Positions 41,328 to 50,258 are shown, numbered from the stretch's first letter. The stretch: DNA of 64,000 bases from JALCOL01 sp022649665 (GCA_030372335.1 JAUDCW010000006.1); one strand, 5' to 3'. Numbers and translations are program-made. Notes: generated by a model from the letters alone, not told the origin.

Positions 41328-43253
41328 ATGACACAAATGCAAGCAAAGAAATTTTTTTCCGCCCCGCTGCTGTGCTTCTTATTGCTGCTTATCGGTGTTC
41401 TCGCAGAAAGCTGGTCGCAAGCGGCGGCCCCGCTTTTGTTCATTGCGGCGATGCTCGTCGGCGGAACGAAACGTACGCTGGCCGGATTGCAAGAGCTGTT
41501 TCAAGATCGCAAGCTCAATGTTGATCTCTTGATGGCACTCGCCGCGATCGGCGCAGGCCTCATTGGTCACTGGCGCGAGGGAGCTGTTTTGACGTTTATT
41601 TTTTGTCTGAGCGGCGCACTTGAAGCCTATACTCTTGGCAAAAGCCGCAACGAGATCCAAAAACTGCTCAAGCTCCAGCCGCAAAGCGCCGTCAAAGTGG
41701 CGGCGACCGGCGAAACCAGCGAAGTCCCAGTCGAGTTGCTGAAAGTCGGCGATCAAGTACTGGTCGCAAAAGGGCAGCAGGTTCCGCTCGACGGCTTCAT
41801 TTTACGCGGAAGCAGCTTGCTGGATGAAGCCGCACTGACGGGTGAGCCGCTGCCGGTGGAAAAAAGCGTGGATGATGAGATCTTGGCCGGTTCACTGAAT
41901 CTTGGGGAGAATCTGCTTTTTCGCGTGGAGCGGACCAGCAAAGAAACGCGTTTCGCCAAGATCTTGACGCTTGTCGAACAAGCCCAGTCTGAACCTTCAC
42001 AAACTGCGACGATGATCGAAAAAATCGAGAATATTTATGTAAAAGCAGTGCTTCTTTTGACGCCGCTCATCATTCTGGGACTTTGGCAGGGAGCCGGCTG
42101 GACATTTGAAGAATCTTTTTACCGCGGAATGGTCCTTTTGGTCGTCGCTTCGCCTTGCGCACTTGTTGCAGCGGCGACTCCTGCAACGCTTGCCGCCCTT
42201 TCAAGCGGTGCTAAAAGCGGTGTCCTCTTTAAAGGCGGTCGTTATCTGGATAACTTTTCGGCGCTTCAAGCGATCACATTTGATAAGACCGGCACGCTGA
42301 CCCATGGCAAGCCGCGCGTGACCGATCATGAGTTTTCCACAGCTGAACCGGAAGCTGCCGCGATTTTGATCCATTTGGAACAGCACTCTGCGCATCCGCT
42401 CGCGCTTGCGATCCTCAATGCTTTTCCTGAAATCGAAGTCCCAGAAGAGATCCAGCAGCTGGCGGTAAAAGAAATCGCCGGCCGCGGGCTGGATTTGGAT
42501 TATCAGGGCGCGCATTGGCATATCGGTAAATCTGATTTCCGCTATTTGGATCCTGAACAAACACGTTTGACTAAAGTATGGCAGCGTGCCGGAAAAACAG
42601 TAGCTTATTTGATGAAGAACGAAACAGTCGTCGGGATGATCGCTCTTTTGGACACTGAAAAACCCGAAGCAGCTCAAACGATCCGCTATTTTCAAAAACA
42701 AAAGATCCATACGATGCTTTTGACCGGCGACAATCCGCTGACTGCCGAAACGATCGGCCGTGCGCTTGCCATTGATGAAATCAAAGCCAGTGCAACGCCG
42801 CAAACAAAAGCGGAGCTGATCTTGGCTCAAAAGGAGCAGTATGGCACCAATGCGATGATCGGCGACGGGATCAATGATGCTCCGGCACTCGCGAACGCTG
42901 CGATCGGGATCGCAATGGGAGAAGGAACCGATATAGCGATCGATGTGGCAGATGTCGTGCTGATGAAAAATGATCTGCGAAAACTCATCACCGCCCATCA
43001 GCTCTCCCAACGTTTGCGGCGGATCATTATGCAAAACATCATTTTTTCATTGGCGGTGATCTTGCTTTTGGTCATTGCGAATTTTACCCAGTGGCTCAGT
43101 TTGCCGCTCGGTGTGATCGGCCACGAAGGCAGCACACTGCTCGTGATCTTGAATGGTCTGCGGCTTTTGCGCCCGCCGAAACTTTTGCCAGCCGCCTCTT
43201 CTGCCGCTGCTCCTGAATCCAAGAAAACTCGCGAAGAAGAGCTGTCAGCATAA
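41328..43253 (+). CDS. P1B-4-type heavy-metal transporting ATPase
   Basis: 641 aa. It has no N-terminal heavy-metal-associated domain. The intramembrane motif is SPC (VVASPCALVAAAT), not CPC, and the distal membrane motif is GHEGSTLLV; SPC with HEGxT marks the P1B-4 subgroup, which exports Fe(II), Co(II) or Zn(II), as in PfeT/CtpD. Phosphorylation site FDKTGTLTHGKP (about 319), HP dipeptide in SAHPLALAI, and hinge GDGINDAPALANA. ATG follows GGGAGGAG. I see no clear PerR/Fur box upstream. Exact metal is inferred from subgroup only. Confidence 0.86.
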   Translation: MTQMQAKKFFSAPLLCFLLLLIGVLAESWSQAAAPLLFIAAMLVGGTKRTLAGLQELFQDRKLNVDLLMALAAIGAGLIGHWREGAVLTFIFCLSGALEAYTLGKSRNEIQKLLKLQPQSAVKVAATGETSEVPVELLKVGDQVLVAKGQQVPLDGFILRGSSLLDEAALTGEPLPVEKSVDDEILAGSLNLGENLLFRVERTSKETRFAKILTLVEQAQSEPSQTATMIEKIENIYVKAVLLLTPLIILGLWQGAGWTFEESFYRGMVLLVVASPCALVAAATPATLAALSSGAKSGVLFKGGRYLDNFSALQAITFDKTGTLTHGKPRVTDHEFSTAEPEAAAILIHLEQHSAHPLALAILNAFPEIEVPEEIQQLAVKEIAGRGLDLDYQGAHWHIGKSDFRYLDPEQTRLTKVWQRAGKTVAYLMKNETVVGMIALLDTEKPEAAQTIRYFQKQKIHTMLLTGDNPLTAETIGRALAIDEIKASATPQTKAELILAQKEQYGTNAMIGDGINDAPALANAAIGIAMGEGTDIAIDVADVVLMKNDLRKLITAHQLSQRLRRIIMQNIIFSLAVILLLVIANFTQWLSLPLGVIGHEGSTLLVILNGLRLLRPPKLLPAASSAAAPESKKTREEELSA

Positions 43254-43254
43254 A

Positions 43255-43290
43255 GGACCGTGACAAAACATCTTGTCACGGTCCAGCTTT
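43255..43290. terminator. Terminator between metal ATPase and phosphate genes
   Basis: GGACCGTGACAA / TTGTCACGGTCC, a perfect 12-base stem with a short T-tract, between convergent genes. The stem resembles the dispersed hairpin element but lacks its flank. Confidence 0.75.
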
Positions 43291-43311
43291 TTGGATTTTC
43301 TTCTTACAATT

Positions 43312-43941
43312 TTATGAATTTTTGATAACGAGCCCTTCAATGATATCGACTGAGGATTCGCAGTCGTCAAGAACGCTTTCCAATTTATCAAAGATATCTT
43401 TCCATTTGATGATCTCGATCGGATCTTTTTCATTAGTGAAAAGGTTTTTCAACGAATTGCTGTAATAACGGTCGCCTTCAGATTCGACGAGATTGACTTG
43501 TTCGATATATTTGATCAGCTGTTTTGAGTTTTTAAATTTCGCAAATTCTTTGACTGCTGCATCAACGCCGTTCAAAGCTTCCAAGACAAGCGCCAAAAAG
43601 CCTTCCAGCTCCGGCCGCAATTCTGTCACGACCAAATGCTCGAACAAATAAGTCACCGAATTTATCCCGTCTAAAATGTCATCCAAACGATCCGTGATCT
43701 GCACGATATCTTCACGATCGATCGGGGTGATGAAAGATACATACAACTCGCGCATCGTTTCTTTGACGACATCGTCACCGTCGTGCTCCAGCTGATGGAT
43801 CTGATCAGACTTTGCAAGCAGTGTTTCCAGACTGTAATCTTCGCTTGATAAGATCTTTGCTAAAATTTTACCAGCTTGCTGTGCATTGTCCGCTAAATGA
43901 GCCATTGCTTCAAAATAATTGTAAGCTTTTTTCCGTGCCAT
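43312..43941 (-). CDS. DUF47 family protein (PitA accessory / phosphate transport regulator)
   Basis: 209 aa, all-helical PhoU-like protein. Recognisable from ILSSEDYSLETLLAKSDQIHQLEHDGDDV and DREDIVQITDRLDDILDGINSV, which supply metal-binding acidic and His residues. In many bacteria DUF47 genes are paired with PiT transporters and affect their activity. AAGGAGAG precedes ATG. It is 12 bases downstream of the pit gene. Confidence 0.88.
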   Translation of the reverse strand: MARKKAYNYFEAMAHLADNAQQAGKILAKILSSEDYSLETLLAKSDQIHQLEHDGDDVVKETMRELYVSFITPIDREDIVQITDRLDDILDGINSVTYLFEHLVVTELRPELEGFLALVLEALNGVDAAVKEFAKFKNSKQLIKYIEQVNLVESEGDRYYSNSLKNLFTNEKDPIEIIKWKDIFDKLESVLDDCESSVDIIEGLVIKNS

Positions 43942-43953
43942 TCCATTCTCTCC

Positions 43954-44970
43954 TTAAAAAATCGCCATAAACAATTCAGACATAATAAAAGCTATCAAAC
44001 CGCAGCCTGGGAAAGTCAATATCCAAGCCAGCACCATATCTTTGACGATGCTCCAATCGACACTTGAAAATCGTTTGGCCGCGCCGACGCCCATGATCGC
44101 AGTTGTTTTTGTATGAGTCGTTGAAACCGGGATCCCAAAAACGGAAGCCAAGAACAAACAGATCGCGGCGGAAACATCCGCCGAAAAACCTTGGAATTTT
44201 TCCAGTTTGACCATGTCCATCCCGACCGATTTGATGATCCGGCTGCCGCCGATCGAAGTCCCTAATCCCATCGTGAGCGAACACAGCACGATCACCCACA
44301 GCGGGATCACGAAGCCGCTGCCCGTTTTGGCGGCTAAATTGTTATAGTAGAGGACCAGCATGAAGACCCCCATAAATTTCTGGCCATCCTGTGCCCCGTG
44401 AAGAAATGCCATGATACCGGCGCCGCTGGCTTGACCGATCGTAAAGACTTTGTTCGCCTTGGGTCTTGAAACGCCTCTGAAAAAGAAGATCATTGCTTTG
44501 GTCACGATGAAGCCGCCGCCAAACCCCATGATCGTCGACACGACTAAACCGATGATGACTTTCAGCCATTCTACCCCGTTGACTGCCCCGATCCCGCCGA
44601 GCGCCATCGCTGAACCGGTAAGCCCCGCGATCAGCGCATGCGACTCGCTGGTCGGGATCCCAAAATACCAGGCAACGACGGCCCAGACCACGATCGCAAA
44701 CAGCGAAGCGGCCAGTGCGATCTGCGAAGCATTTCCGCTTCCTGAATCAAAAGAGACTATGTTGCTGATCGTCTCGGCTACTTGGGCATTGAAATAGGTC
44801 ATCACCAAAGCGCCGAAAAAGTTCATGATCACCGCCATCAAAATCGCCGTATTCGGCTTCAATACCCGTGTCGATACTGCGGTCGCGATCGCATTCGGCG
44901 CATCCGTCCATCCGTTCACAAAAATGACCCCCATAACGAGGGTTATTGAAACGACTAAAGCTATATTCAT
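43954..44970 (-). CDS. Inorganic phosphate transporter, PiT family
   Basis: About 338 aa with about ten transmembrane helices. PiT signatures appear twice: GWTDAPNAIATAVSTRVL near the N-terminus and FLHGAQDGQKFMGVFML in the second half, plus GIPTSESHALIAG and GIPVSTTHTKTTAIMG. It imports metal-phosphate with protons or sodium. ATG 44970 is preferred over a GTG four codons earlier that directly abuts GGAG. Operon with the DUF47 gene. Confidence 0.9.
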   Translation of the reverse strand: MNIALVVSITLVMGVIFVNGWTDAPNAIATAVSTRVLKPNTAILMAVIMNFFGALVMTYFNAQVAETISNIVSFDSGSGNASQIALAASLFAIVVWAVVAWYFGIPTSESHALIAGLTGSAMALGGIGAVNGVEWLKVIIGLVVSTIMGFGGGFIVTKAMIFFFRGVSRPKANKVFTIGQASGAGIMAFLHGAQDGQKFMGVFMLVLYYNNLAAKTGSGFVIPLWVIVLCSLTMGLGTSIGGSRIIKSVGMDMVKLEKFQGFSADVSAAICLFLASVFGIPVSTTHTKTTAIMGVGAAKRFSSVDWSIVKDMVLAWILTFPGCGLIAFIMSELFMAIF

Positions 44971-45134
44971 TAAACTTTTCACTCCAAGCGATTATTTTGA
45001 ACTGTCGAATAGCAATAAAAAATCAAGCATATTCATCATAGCTTATTTCAATTCAATAAAAAAGAAGTTTTTCACAATTCCGCTAAATAAAGGTGATTCC
45101 CTTGGGTTATCTTGGATTTTCAGCGAGTTCTTTA

Positions 45135-45163
45135 TTGCAATCCCGAAATCATTTCGGTATAAT
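45135..45163 (+). promoter_or_regulatory. rpsT promoter with palindromic spacer
   Basis: TTGCAA (45135-45140), 17-base spacer, TATAAT (45158-45163). The spacer contains CCGAAAT-C-ATTTCGG, a perfect 15-base palindrome (45143-45157). Confidence 0.7.
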
Positions 45164-45220
45164 GAAAAATGTTGAATTACGCTTTTCCAGCGTAAATTGG
45201 AAGAGGTGGAGGTGAAAGAA

Positions 45221-45475
45221 ATGCCACAGATCAAATCTGCAATCAAACGTGTCAAAACGAATGAAAAAGCAAAAGCGCATAACGCAGCGCAAATGAGCGC
45301 ATTGCGAACAGCTGTCAAAAAATTTGAACAAGCAGTTGAAACGGGTGCCGACGATAAAGAAGCAGCTTTCAAAACTGCGATCAAAGCTATCGATATGGCT
45401 GAAACAAAAGGGCTTATCCATCAAAATAAAGCCAGCCGCGACAAAGCGCGCTTGTCTCGATTATTAGCAAAATAA
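45221..45475 (+). CDS. rpsT: 30S ribosomal protein S20
   Basis: 84 aa. The helical bS20 starts MPQIKSAIKRVKTNEKAKAHN and ends KGLIHQNKASRDKARLSRLL. ATG 45221 is chosen because GGTGGAGGTG precedes it; an earlier in-frame GTG adds eight unlikely residues. Confidence 0.96.
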   Translation: MPQIKSAIKRVKTNEKAKAHNAAQMSALRTAVKKFEQAVETGADDKEAAFKTAIKAIDMAETKGLIHQNKASRDKARLSRLLAK

Positions 45476-45492
45476 TTGAATTTGACCATCAT

Positions 45493-45536
45493 AAAAAAGC
45501 GGGAAGCTTTCCATTACGGAAGCTTCCCGCTTTTTT
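45493..45536. terminator. Bidirectional terminator between rpsT and holA
   Basis: AAAAAAGCGGGAAGCTT / AAGCTTCCCGCTTTTTT, a 17-base perfect stem serving convergent genes. Confidence 0.9.
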
Positions 45537-46551
45537 ACGCAGTATTGATCTTTAAAATCAATAACTGAAATGCCAACTCTTTTTCAGCGCGGCCGGTCTT
45601 GATCTGATACTCCAGCTCCACCAAGCGGTCATAGATCGTAAAAAGCTCATTAAGCGGATAGCGCCGGACTTCGCGCCATGCCAATTTGACGCGGTATGGA
45701 TGAGTCTTCAGCATTTGCGCAGCCGGCCCTTGCTGGAGACCCGACTGCTGCAAGATCTTCACTTGGATATAGAGGCGGATCTGGCTTAAGAAAACCGCCA
45801 AAATTTTCAGCGTCTCTTCGCCTTCATGCAGAAGATCCGCATAAAGCCGGAGTGCCTGCGCTTTTTCGCCTTGCAGCACCAGCTCGGTCAGCGCAAAAAT
45901 ATTATGCTCAAGCGAACGCGGGACAAGCGAAGCGACCGCTTCTTTCGTGATTTTTCTGGAAGCTGCCGCATAGATCATCAGCTTATCTAATTCATTCATC
46001 AATGCAGAAAATTGCTCATTCGTCAGTTGGAGCAGCAGCTGAAAGGCTTCCTTTGTGATCTCATAGCCGGCATTGTTCAAATAATCTAAGACATAATTTT
46101 GGATCGCACGTTCTTTAAGCGGGACCGCTTCGACAACGACTGCTGATTTTTGCAGCATCTTTGTCACTTTTTTGCGCTGGTCTAATTTTTTGTAATCCGC
46201 GATCACCACCAAAATGGTCGCTGGATTCGGGTTTTCTAAATATTCCTGTAATTTTGCCGGTGTCTGTTCCGGCACCCCGTTCGGCCGCTCGCCTGTCAAA
46301 AAATACGGATTGCGCAGCAGGATCAGCCGCCGTTCACTTAAAAACGGCAAACTGTTGGCTTCTGCAAGTGCTTCAGTCAGCGGAACTTCTTTCATATCAA
46401 AAGAGATCTCATCGATCTCACCGAATTCTTGTGCCAATGACTTCTGCAACTGTTTTATGAATTGCCCGATCAGATACTGTTCTGTTCCGGTCACTAAATA
46501 AACTGGTGCAAACTGCTTATGTGCGATCTGCCGCAGCACTTCTTGAAACAT
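45535..46551 (-). CDS. holA: DNA polymerase III subunit delta
   Basis: 338 aa. Clamp-loader subunit that opens the sliding clamp. The family pattern includes PVYLVTGTEQYLIGQFI, SFDMKEVPLTEALAEANSLPFLSERRLILL and the C-terminal helical collar KTHPYRVKLAWREVRRY. ATG 46551 is preferred (AGAGGTGA upstream); a GTG three codons earlier overlaps that site. It follows comEC, as in many Firmicutes. Confidence 0.92.
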   Translation of the reverse strand: MFQEVLRQIAHKQFAPVYLVTGTEQYLIGQFIKQLQKSLAQEFGEIDEISFDMKEVPLTEALAEANSLPFLSERRLILLRNPYFLTGERPNGVPEQTPAKLQEYLENPNPATILVVIADYKKLDQRKKVTKMLQKSAVVVEAVPLKERAIQNYVLDYLNNAGYEITKEAFQLLLQLTNEQFSALMNELDKLMIYAAASRKITKEAVASLVPRSLEHNIFALTELVLQGEKAQALRLYADLLHEGEETLKILAVFLSQIRLYIQVKILQQSGLQQGPAAQMLKTHPYRVKLAWREVRRYPLNELFTIYDRLVELEYQIKTGRAEKELAFQLLILKINTA

Positions 46552-46591
46552 TCCACTCACCTCTTTACAAACTATATCACAAATCCCGTGT

Positions 46592-48277
46592 TCATTCGCC
46601 GTTTTTCACGCTCGCCCAGTGCGGCGAATCGTGCGGTGTCCACTGATAGCGGATCGCCCCCGCTTGATCCGTCCGCAGCACCTTCACTTCGTGCTCCGCC
46701 AGATTGTCCAAAACTTCTGGGTGCGGGTGTCCGAAACGGTTCTCTTTTCCGCAGCTGATCACAGCGATTTTCGGTGCCAGCTGCCGCAAAAATTCTGGAT
46801 CCGTCGAAGTGCGCGAACCATGATGGCCGACTTTCAGCACATCAACAGTTAAGTGCGGGTAACGCTTTAAAAGCGCCTGTTCGCCAGACTTCTCCAAGTC
46901 GCCGGTAAATAAGAAGCGCGTTTTTTGGATCGCTGCATAAACAACCAGTGAATCATCATTGCCGCCGTCTTCTGTGTGCAGCGGGTGAAGAACATGGAAG
47001 CCCGCCTGTTTGAGCGGAAGGGTCATCCCGGCGCGCAGCGGGACAAAGCGGACCTGCTTTTGAAGTGCTTGCTGTTTCGCGTGAAATAAAGCATTCTTCT
47101 CGCAGCCCGCTGGATAATAGATCTTCTCGATCGGGATCTCTTTTGCAACCGCGAGGATATCTCCCAGATGATCCGTATCGCCGTGCGTCAAAACTACATG
47201 CTCCAACTGTTTGACCCCGCGTGCTTTCAAATAAGGAATCAGCGTATCGTCGGCGTTTGTCCGCCGTTCTGCTTTGCCGGAGAAATTCATGCGGCCGCCG
47301 ACATCGATCAATAGATTTTCTTTTTGAAACGGCATTTGGATGTAAATACTATCACCTTGCCCAACATCGACAAAAGTAACTTCACCGCGCGGATCGCAAT
47401 AACTGGCGCAATACAAAAGCATGATCAATGCGGTGCAGCGCGGCGCGGCTTTTTTAAACGGCAGCGTATCATGCCAATTCCAAATCAGCAAAAAGCCGAT
47501 GAACAGCATGACTATCGGCAACTTGCCGAAAACCAGCGGCCGCAGCGGCAGCGCATCTACAACGCTTAAAACCGGCCGCACCAGATCTTCTGTCCCCTCG
47601 AAAAAAATGCTGCCGCCGGCTGCTGGAAATAGCCCGATCACGATCGCGGCCAGAATGATCAGCGGAAAGATCACACTGCTCAATAGCGGTGTCAAAAGCA
47701 ACCCAAAAAAGATCCCGATCAGACTGTACTGATAAAAGTGTGCCAGCTGAAGCGGCAATAAAAACATGACCAGCCAAAATTGCTCCCGCAGCCAATGCGA
47801 AATTTTGCGTGTGCCGCCGCGTTCGATCAGCTGCAAGAAGAGCGGCAGAAAAAGCGATAGTTGCCCGCCGACCGTCAAGAGGACCGCAGGCGAGATCACG
47901 AGCATGATCAGCAGCGTGAATGCCCAGATATCCATCGCTGAAAACGGCCGGCCGCCCGCTTGATTGGCTTTGCCAAATAAGTGCTGGATCCCGGCACGCA
48001 GTATACTGACCGAGAAAGCCGCGACTCCCATTAAAAACAGTACTGAGATTCCCTCAGCGACCGGAACTAAGTGAAGCGGCAGCCCGCCCCGGCGAAATAA
48101 ATAGCTGCAGCGCGTCAAGAAAAACTGCAGATGCAGCCCGGAAAGCGCAAAGAAGTGCATGATTCCCCAGCGCTTCAAACTGATCTGCCAGTCGCGAAAT
48201 CCGCTCAGGCGTTCATTGAAGAATAAACTGAGGATCAAATTTTTCCAATGTTCAGGCAAATGTGCTGAAATATTCAA
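46592..48277 (-). CDS. comEC: ComEC, membrane channel and MBL-domain part (3' part of a frameshifted gene)
   Basis: 561 aa if started at TTG 48277. It contains the competence-domain membrane helices (WGIMHFFALSGLHLQFFL onwards, about 40-290) and the C-terminal metallo-beta-lactamase-like domain (VDVGQGDSIYIQ, LTHGDTDHLGDILA, FTGDLEKSGE, VLKVGHHGSRTSTD). ComEC forms the DNA-uptake channel. The frame stays open upstream of the TTG and encodes TFFNFWGWRKQWILNIS, which belongs to the family, so the TTG is not a natural start. The missing N-terminal part is in the -1-related frame at 48274-48909. See the slip site at 48309-48322. Confidence 0.85.
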   Translation of the reverse strand: MNISAHLPEHWKNLILSLFFNERLSGFRDWQISLKRWGIMHFFALSGLHLQFFLTRCSYLFRRGGLPLHLVPVAEGISVLFLMGVAAFSVSILRAGIQHLFGKANQAGGRPFSAMDIWAFTLLIMLVISPAVLLTVGGQLSLFLPLFLQLIERGGTRKISHWLREQFWLVMFLLPLQLAHFYQYSLIGIFFGLLLTPLLSSVIFPLIILAAIVIGLFPAAGGSIFFEGTEDLVRPVLSVVDALPLRPLVFGKLPIVMLFIGFLLIWNWHDTLPFKKAAPRCTALIMLLYCASYCDPRGEVTFVDVGQGDSIYIQMPFQKENLLIDVGGRMNFSGKAERRTNADDTLIPYLKARGVKQLEHVVLTHGDTDHLGDILAVAKEIPIEKIYYPAGCEKNALFHAKQQALQKQVRFVPLRAGMTLPLKQAGFHVLHPLHTEDGGNDDSLVVYAAIQKTRFLFTGDLEKSGEQALLKRYPHLTVDVLKVGHHGSRTSTDPEFLRQLAPKIAVISCGKENRFGHPHPEVLDNLAEHEVKVLRTDQAGAIRYQWTPHDSPHWASVKNGE

Positions 48278-48909
48278 GATCCATTGTTTGCGCCATCCCC
48301 AAAAATTGAAAAAAGTTTTTTTGCCGCGGCACTTCTTTCGATCTTCTCGATCACCAGAACACGCTGAATGCCTTTTTCTGCCAAGTAATCCGCTTGCGAA
48401 AAGCCAGAAAAGTTTCGCGCCTGCGCCGGCTTTTCAAGCTCGCCGGCGACCCGCAGCAGCAGCGGCTGCGCTGAGTATCTCAACTGTTCCAGTTGAATAG
48501 AATCGGTGATCGTGCCCTTCACTAAAACTTTTTCCCATGAGCCTTTAGCAGTTTGTAGTTGAACACGCGCTTGCCAGTAGTCCTCTTCGATCAGCGTCTG
48601 GGCCGGATCAGCTTGAATAAGAAAACTGTCCCGTGCTGCTGCCGGGAGGTTGGTCTGCGTCTGAGAAAAACCAGCATATCCGAAAAAAAGCACGCCCAAA
48701 AGCATCATCAGCCAAACTGTGTGCTGCAATTCTTTGGGAAAAGAGCATTTTCCTTTCAAAAGAAAATACGCCGCCAATACTCCATAAAGGAGATAGCGAT
48801 GTTCTAAAAGCAGTGTTCCGGCAGCAAAAGCCAAAATCGGAAAGATCCACCAGCCGCTAAGCGCTGTCAAAAAAGCCTGAACCCGTCGGCCGTCCGCCCG
48901 GGAAAACAT
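48274..48909 (-). CDS. comEC: ComEC, N-terminal part (DUF4131 region; 5' part of a frameshifted gene)
   Basis: 211 aa with three to four N-terminal helices and the OB-fold-like DUF4131 region ending at FSGFSQADYLAEKGIQRVLVIEKIE. It stops with an aberrant tail SIFGDGANNGS. Fused to the next frame by a -1 shift it would give a ComEC of about 772 aa, the usual length. The ATG directly follows the comEB stop codon. Without a shift the DNA-uptake channel would be broken. Confidence 0.8.
   Translation of the reverse strand: MFSRADGRRVQAFLTALSGWWIFPILAFAAGTLLLEHRYLLYGVLAAYFLLKGKCSFPKELQHTVWLMMLLGVLFFGYAGFSQTQTNLPAAARDSFLIQADPAQTLIEEDYWQARVQLQTAKGSWEKVLVKGTITDSIQLEQLRYSAQPLLLRVAGELEKPAQARNFSGFSQADYLAEKGIQRVLVIEKIERSAAAKKLFSIFGDGANNGS
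48309..48322 (-). other. A7/T6 slip site joining the two comEC frames
   Basis: On the minus strand the sequence GCA-AAA-AAA-CTT-TTT-TCA contains A7 (48322-48316) followed, after a C, by T6 (48314-48309). A -1 shift on A-AAA-AAA turns the upstream frame into ACT-TTT-TTC-AAT, exactly the frame of the downstream part. It could be programmed frameshifting, transcriptional slippage, phase variation, a fixed mutation or a sequencing error. Confidence 0.6.
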
Positions 48910-49449
48910 CTAATCAGCCGGATGGAACAGCTTCGCAAAAAACTCCTGAAAATATTTTTCATCAAGCGTGACTTGTTCAACCGTCACCCCCACTTGTTTG
49001 AACAACCGCTCTGCGTAAGGATCGTTGCGGTAATCTTGATAATAATAAATTTTTTTGACCCCTGCTTGAAGCAGCATTTTCGTGCAGGAAAGACACGGGA
49101 AATGTGTCACATAGATAACCGACCCATCAGTAGGGATCCCAAGTTTCGCACATTGCAAGATCGCATTCATTTCGGCATGGATCGTCCGGACACAGTGATC
49201 ATCAACTACATAGCACCCTTCATCCAAACAGTGGACATCGCCGGAAACCGACCCATTATAACCGCCGGCGATGATCCGATTGTTCCGGACCAATGTCGCC
49301 CCGACCGACAACCGCTCGCATGTGCTGCGAAGCGATAACAGCAGTGCCTGTACCATGAAATACTGATTCCACGGGATGCGGCTGTCTTTATGTAAGTGTT
49401 CCGAATGTTCTTGGTTCATAGGCTGTTGAAGTTCATCTTTTTCGGCCAT
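48910..49449 (-). CDS. comEB: ComEB, dCMP/deoxycytidylate deaminase family
   Basis: 179 aa. Zinc-dependent deaminase with TIHAEMNAILQCAK and THFPCLSCTKMLLQAG, the catalytic HAE and PCxxC ligands, plus GGYNGSVSG. It converts dCMP to dUMP; a role in DNA uptake is not demonstrated despite its position in the comE operon. ATG 49449 (MAEKDE) has AAGGAGGAG upstream; an in-frame start 11 codons earlier does not. Confidence 0.9.
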   Translation of the reverse strand: MAEKDELQQPMNQEHSEHLHKDSRIPWNQYFMVQALLLSLRSTCERLSVGATLVRNNRIIAGGYNGSVSGDVHCLDEGCYVVDDHCVRTIHAEMNAILQCAKLGIPTDGSVIYVTHFPCLSCTKMLLQAGVKKIYYYQDYRNDPYAERLFKQVGVTVEQVTLDEKYFQEFFAKLFHPAD

Positions 49450-49486
49450 AGCTGACTCCTCCTTAAATAGCTGTCCTTGCACTTTT

Positions 49487-50149
49487 CTAATTGATTGTAA
49501 TCAACTCTTCCAGCTTTGTAAACGTTGCCTCGCCGATCCCGCTGACTTTTTTCAAATCTTCAACGGCCTGAAAGCTGCCGTTTTTCTCGCGATATTCGAT
49601 GATCGCTTCCGCTTTTTTCTCACCGATCCCGTTCAGCGTTTGAAGTTCAGCCGCCGTCGCTGTGTTCAAATTGATTTTTCCATCCGAATTTTCCGAACTG
49701 CCCGCGCTCCCGGCCGAGCCCGCTGCGTCAACGGGAGCTGTCCATTCTTCAGCAACTTCCTCGCCGACTTTCGGAACATAAACGACCATTTGATCGGCCA
49801 CCTGTGCTGCCAGATTGAGACGCTTCAAATCTGCTTCTTCCATCGCTCCGCCGGCCAGCGCGATCAAATTTTCCACCCGCATTTGCGAAGTGATCGGATA
49901 GACCCCGGGCTTTTTCACGGCACCTTTGACATCAGCGAACCAATTGCTGTTCTCAGAAGTGCTCGTACTGCTTTCTTTCCCAGTACCAGCGCGCTGCGTA
50001 CTTAAAGATGTCTCAAGCGCTGCCGGGGTATCCGGCGCTGCCGCCCCGCTTTTTAAGTAAAAAGTCGTCAGCAGAGCTGCAAGCCCCACTCCGCAAATGA
50101 TCAGCAATTTCTTTCTTTCGATCAGCCATTCCTGCCATTTCTCCTTCAT
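49487..50149 (-). CDS. comEA: ComEA, competence DNA receptor
   Basis: 220 aa. A short cytoplasmic start, one transmembrane helix (KLLIICGVGLAALLTTFYL), a Ser/Thr-rich linker, a SLBB domain (FADVKGAVKKPGVYPITSQ, about 75-140) and a C-terminal tandem helix-hairpin-helix (INLNTATAAELQTLNGIGEKKAEAIIEYR). It binds double-stranded DNA outside the membrane. ATG 50149 is chosen over an upstream frame that reads through the hairpin element; GGAGGCGGAG precedes it. Confidence 0.92.
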   Translation of the reverse strand: MKEKWQEWLIERKKLLIICGVGLAALLTTFYLKSGAAAPDTPAALETSLSTQRAGTGKESSTSTSENSNWFADVKGAVKKPGVYPITSQMRVENLIALAGGAMEEADLKRLNLAAQVADQMVVYVPKVGEEVAEEWTAPVDAAGSAGSAGSSENSDGKINLNTATAAELQTLNGIGEKKAEAIIEYREKNGSFQAVEDLKKVSGIGEATFTKLEELITIN

Positions 50150-50193
50150 TTCTCCGCCTCCTTGCGCTTCACTAATAAATACGCAAAGGCTGC

Positions 50194-50251
50194 TTTTGAA
50201 ACACCGTTTATTCGAAAATGGGGACTGCGACAAGATCTTGCCGCAGTCCCC
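50194..50251 (+). repeat. Dispersed hairpin element, copy 2
   Basis: TTTTGAAACACCGTTTATTC flank (50194-50213) followed by the hairpin GGGGACTGCGAC / GCCGCAGTCCCC (50220-50251). Flank and hairpin plan match the copies at 26005-26066 and 52477-52534 in the opposite orientation. It lies between comEA and the PDZ protease and may also terminate transcription. Confidence 0.6.
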
Positions 50252-50258
50252 GCTCTGT

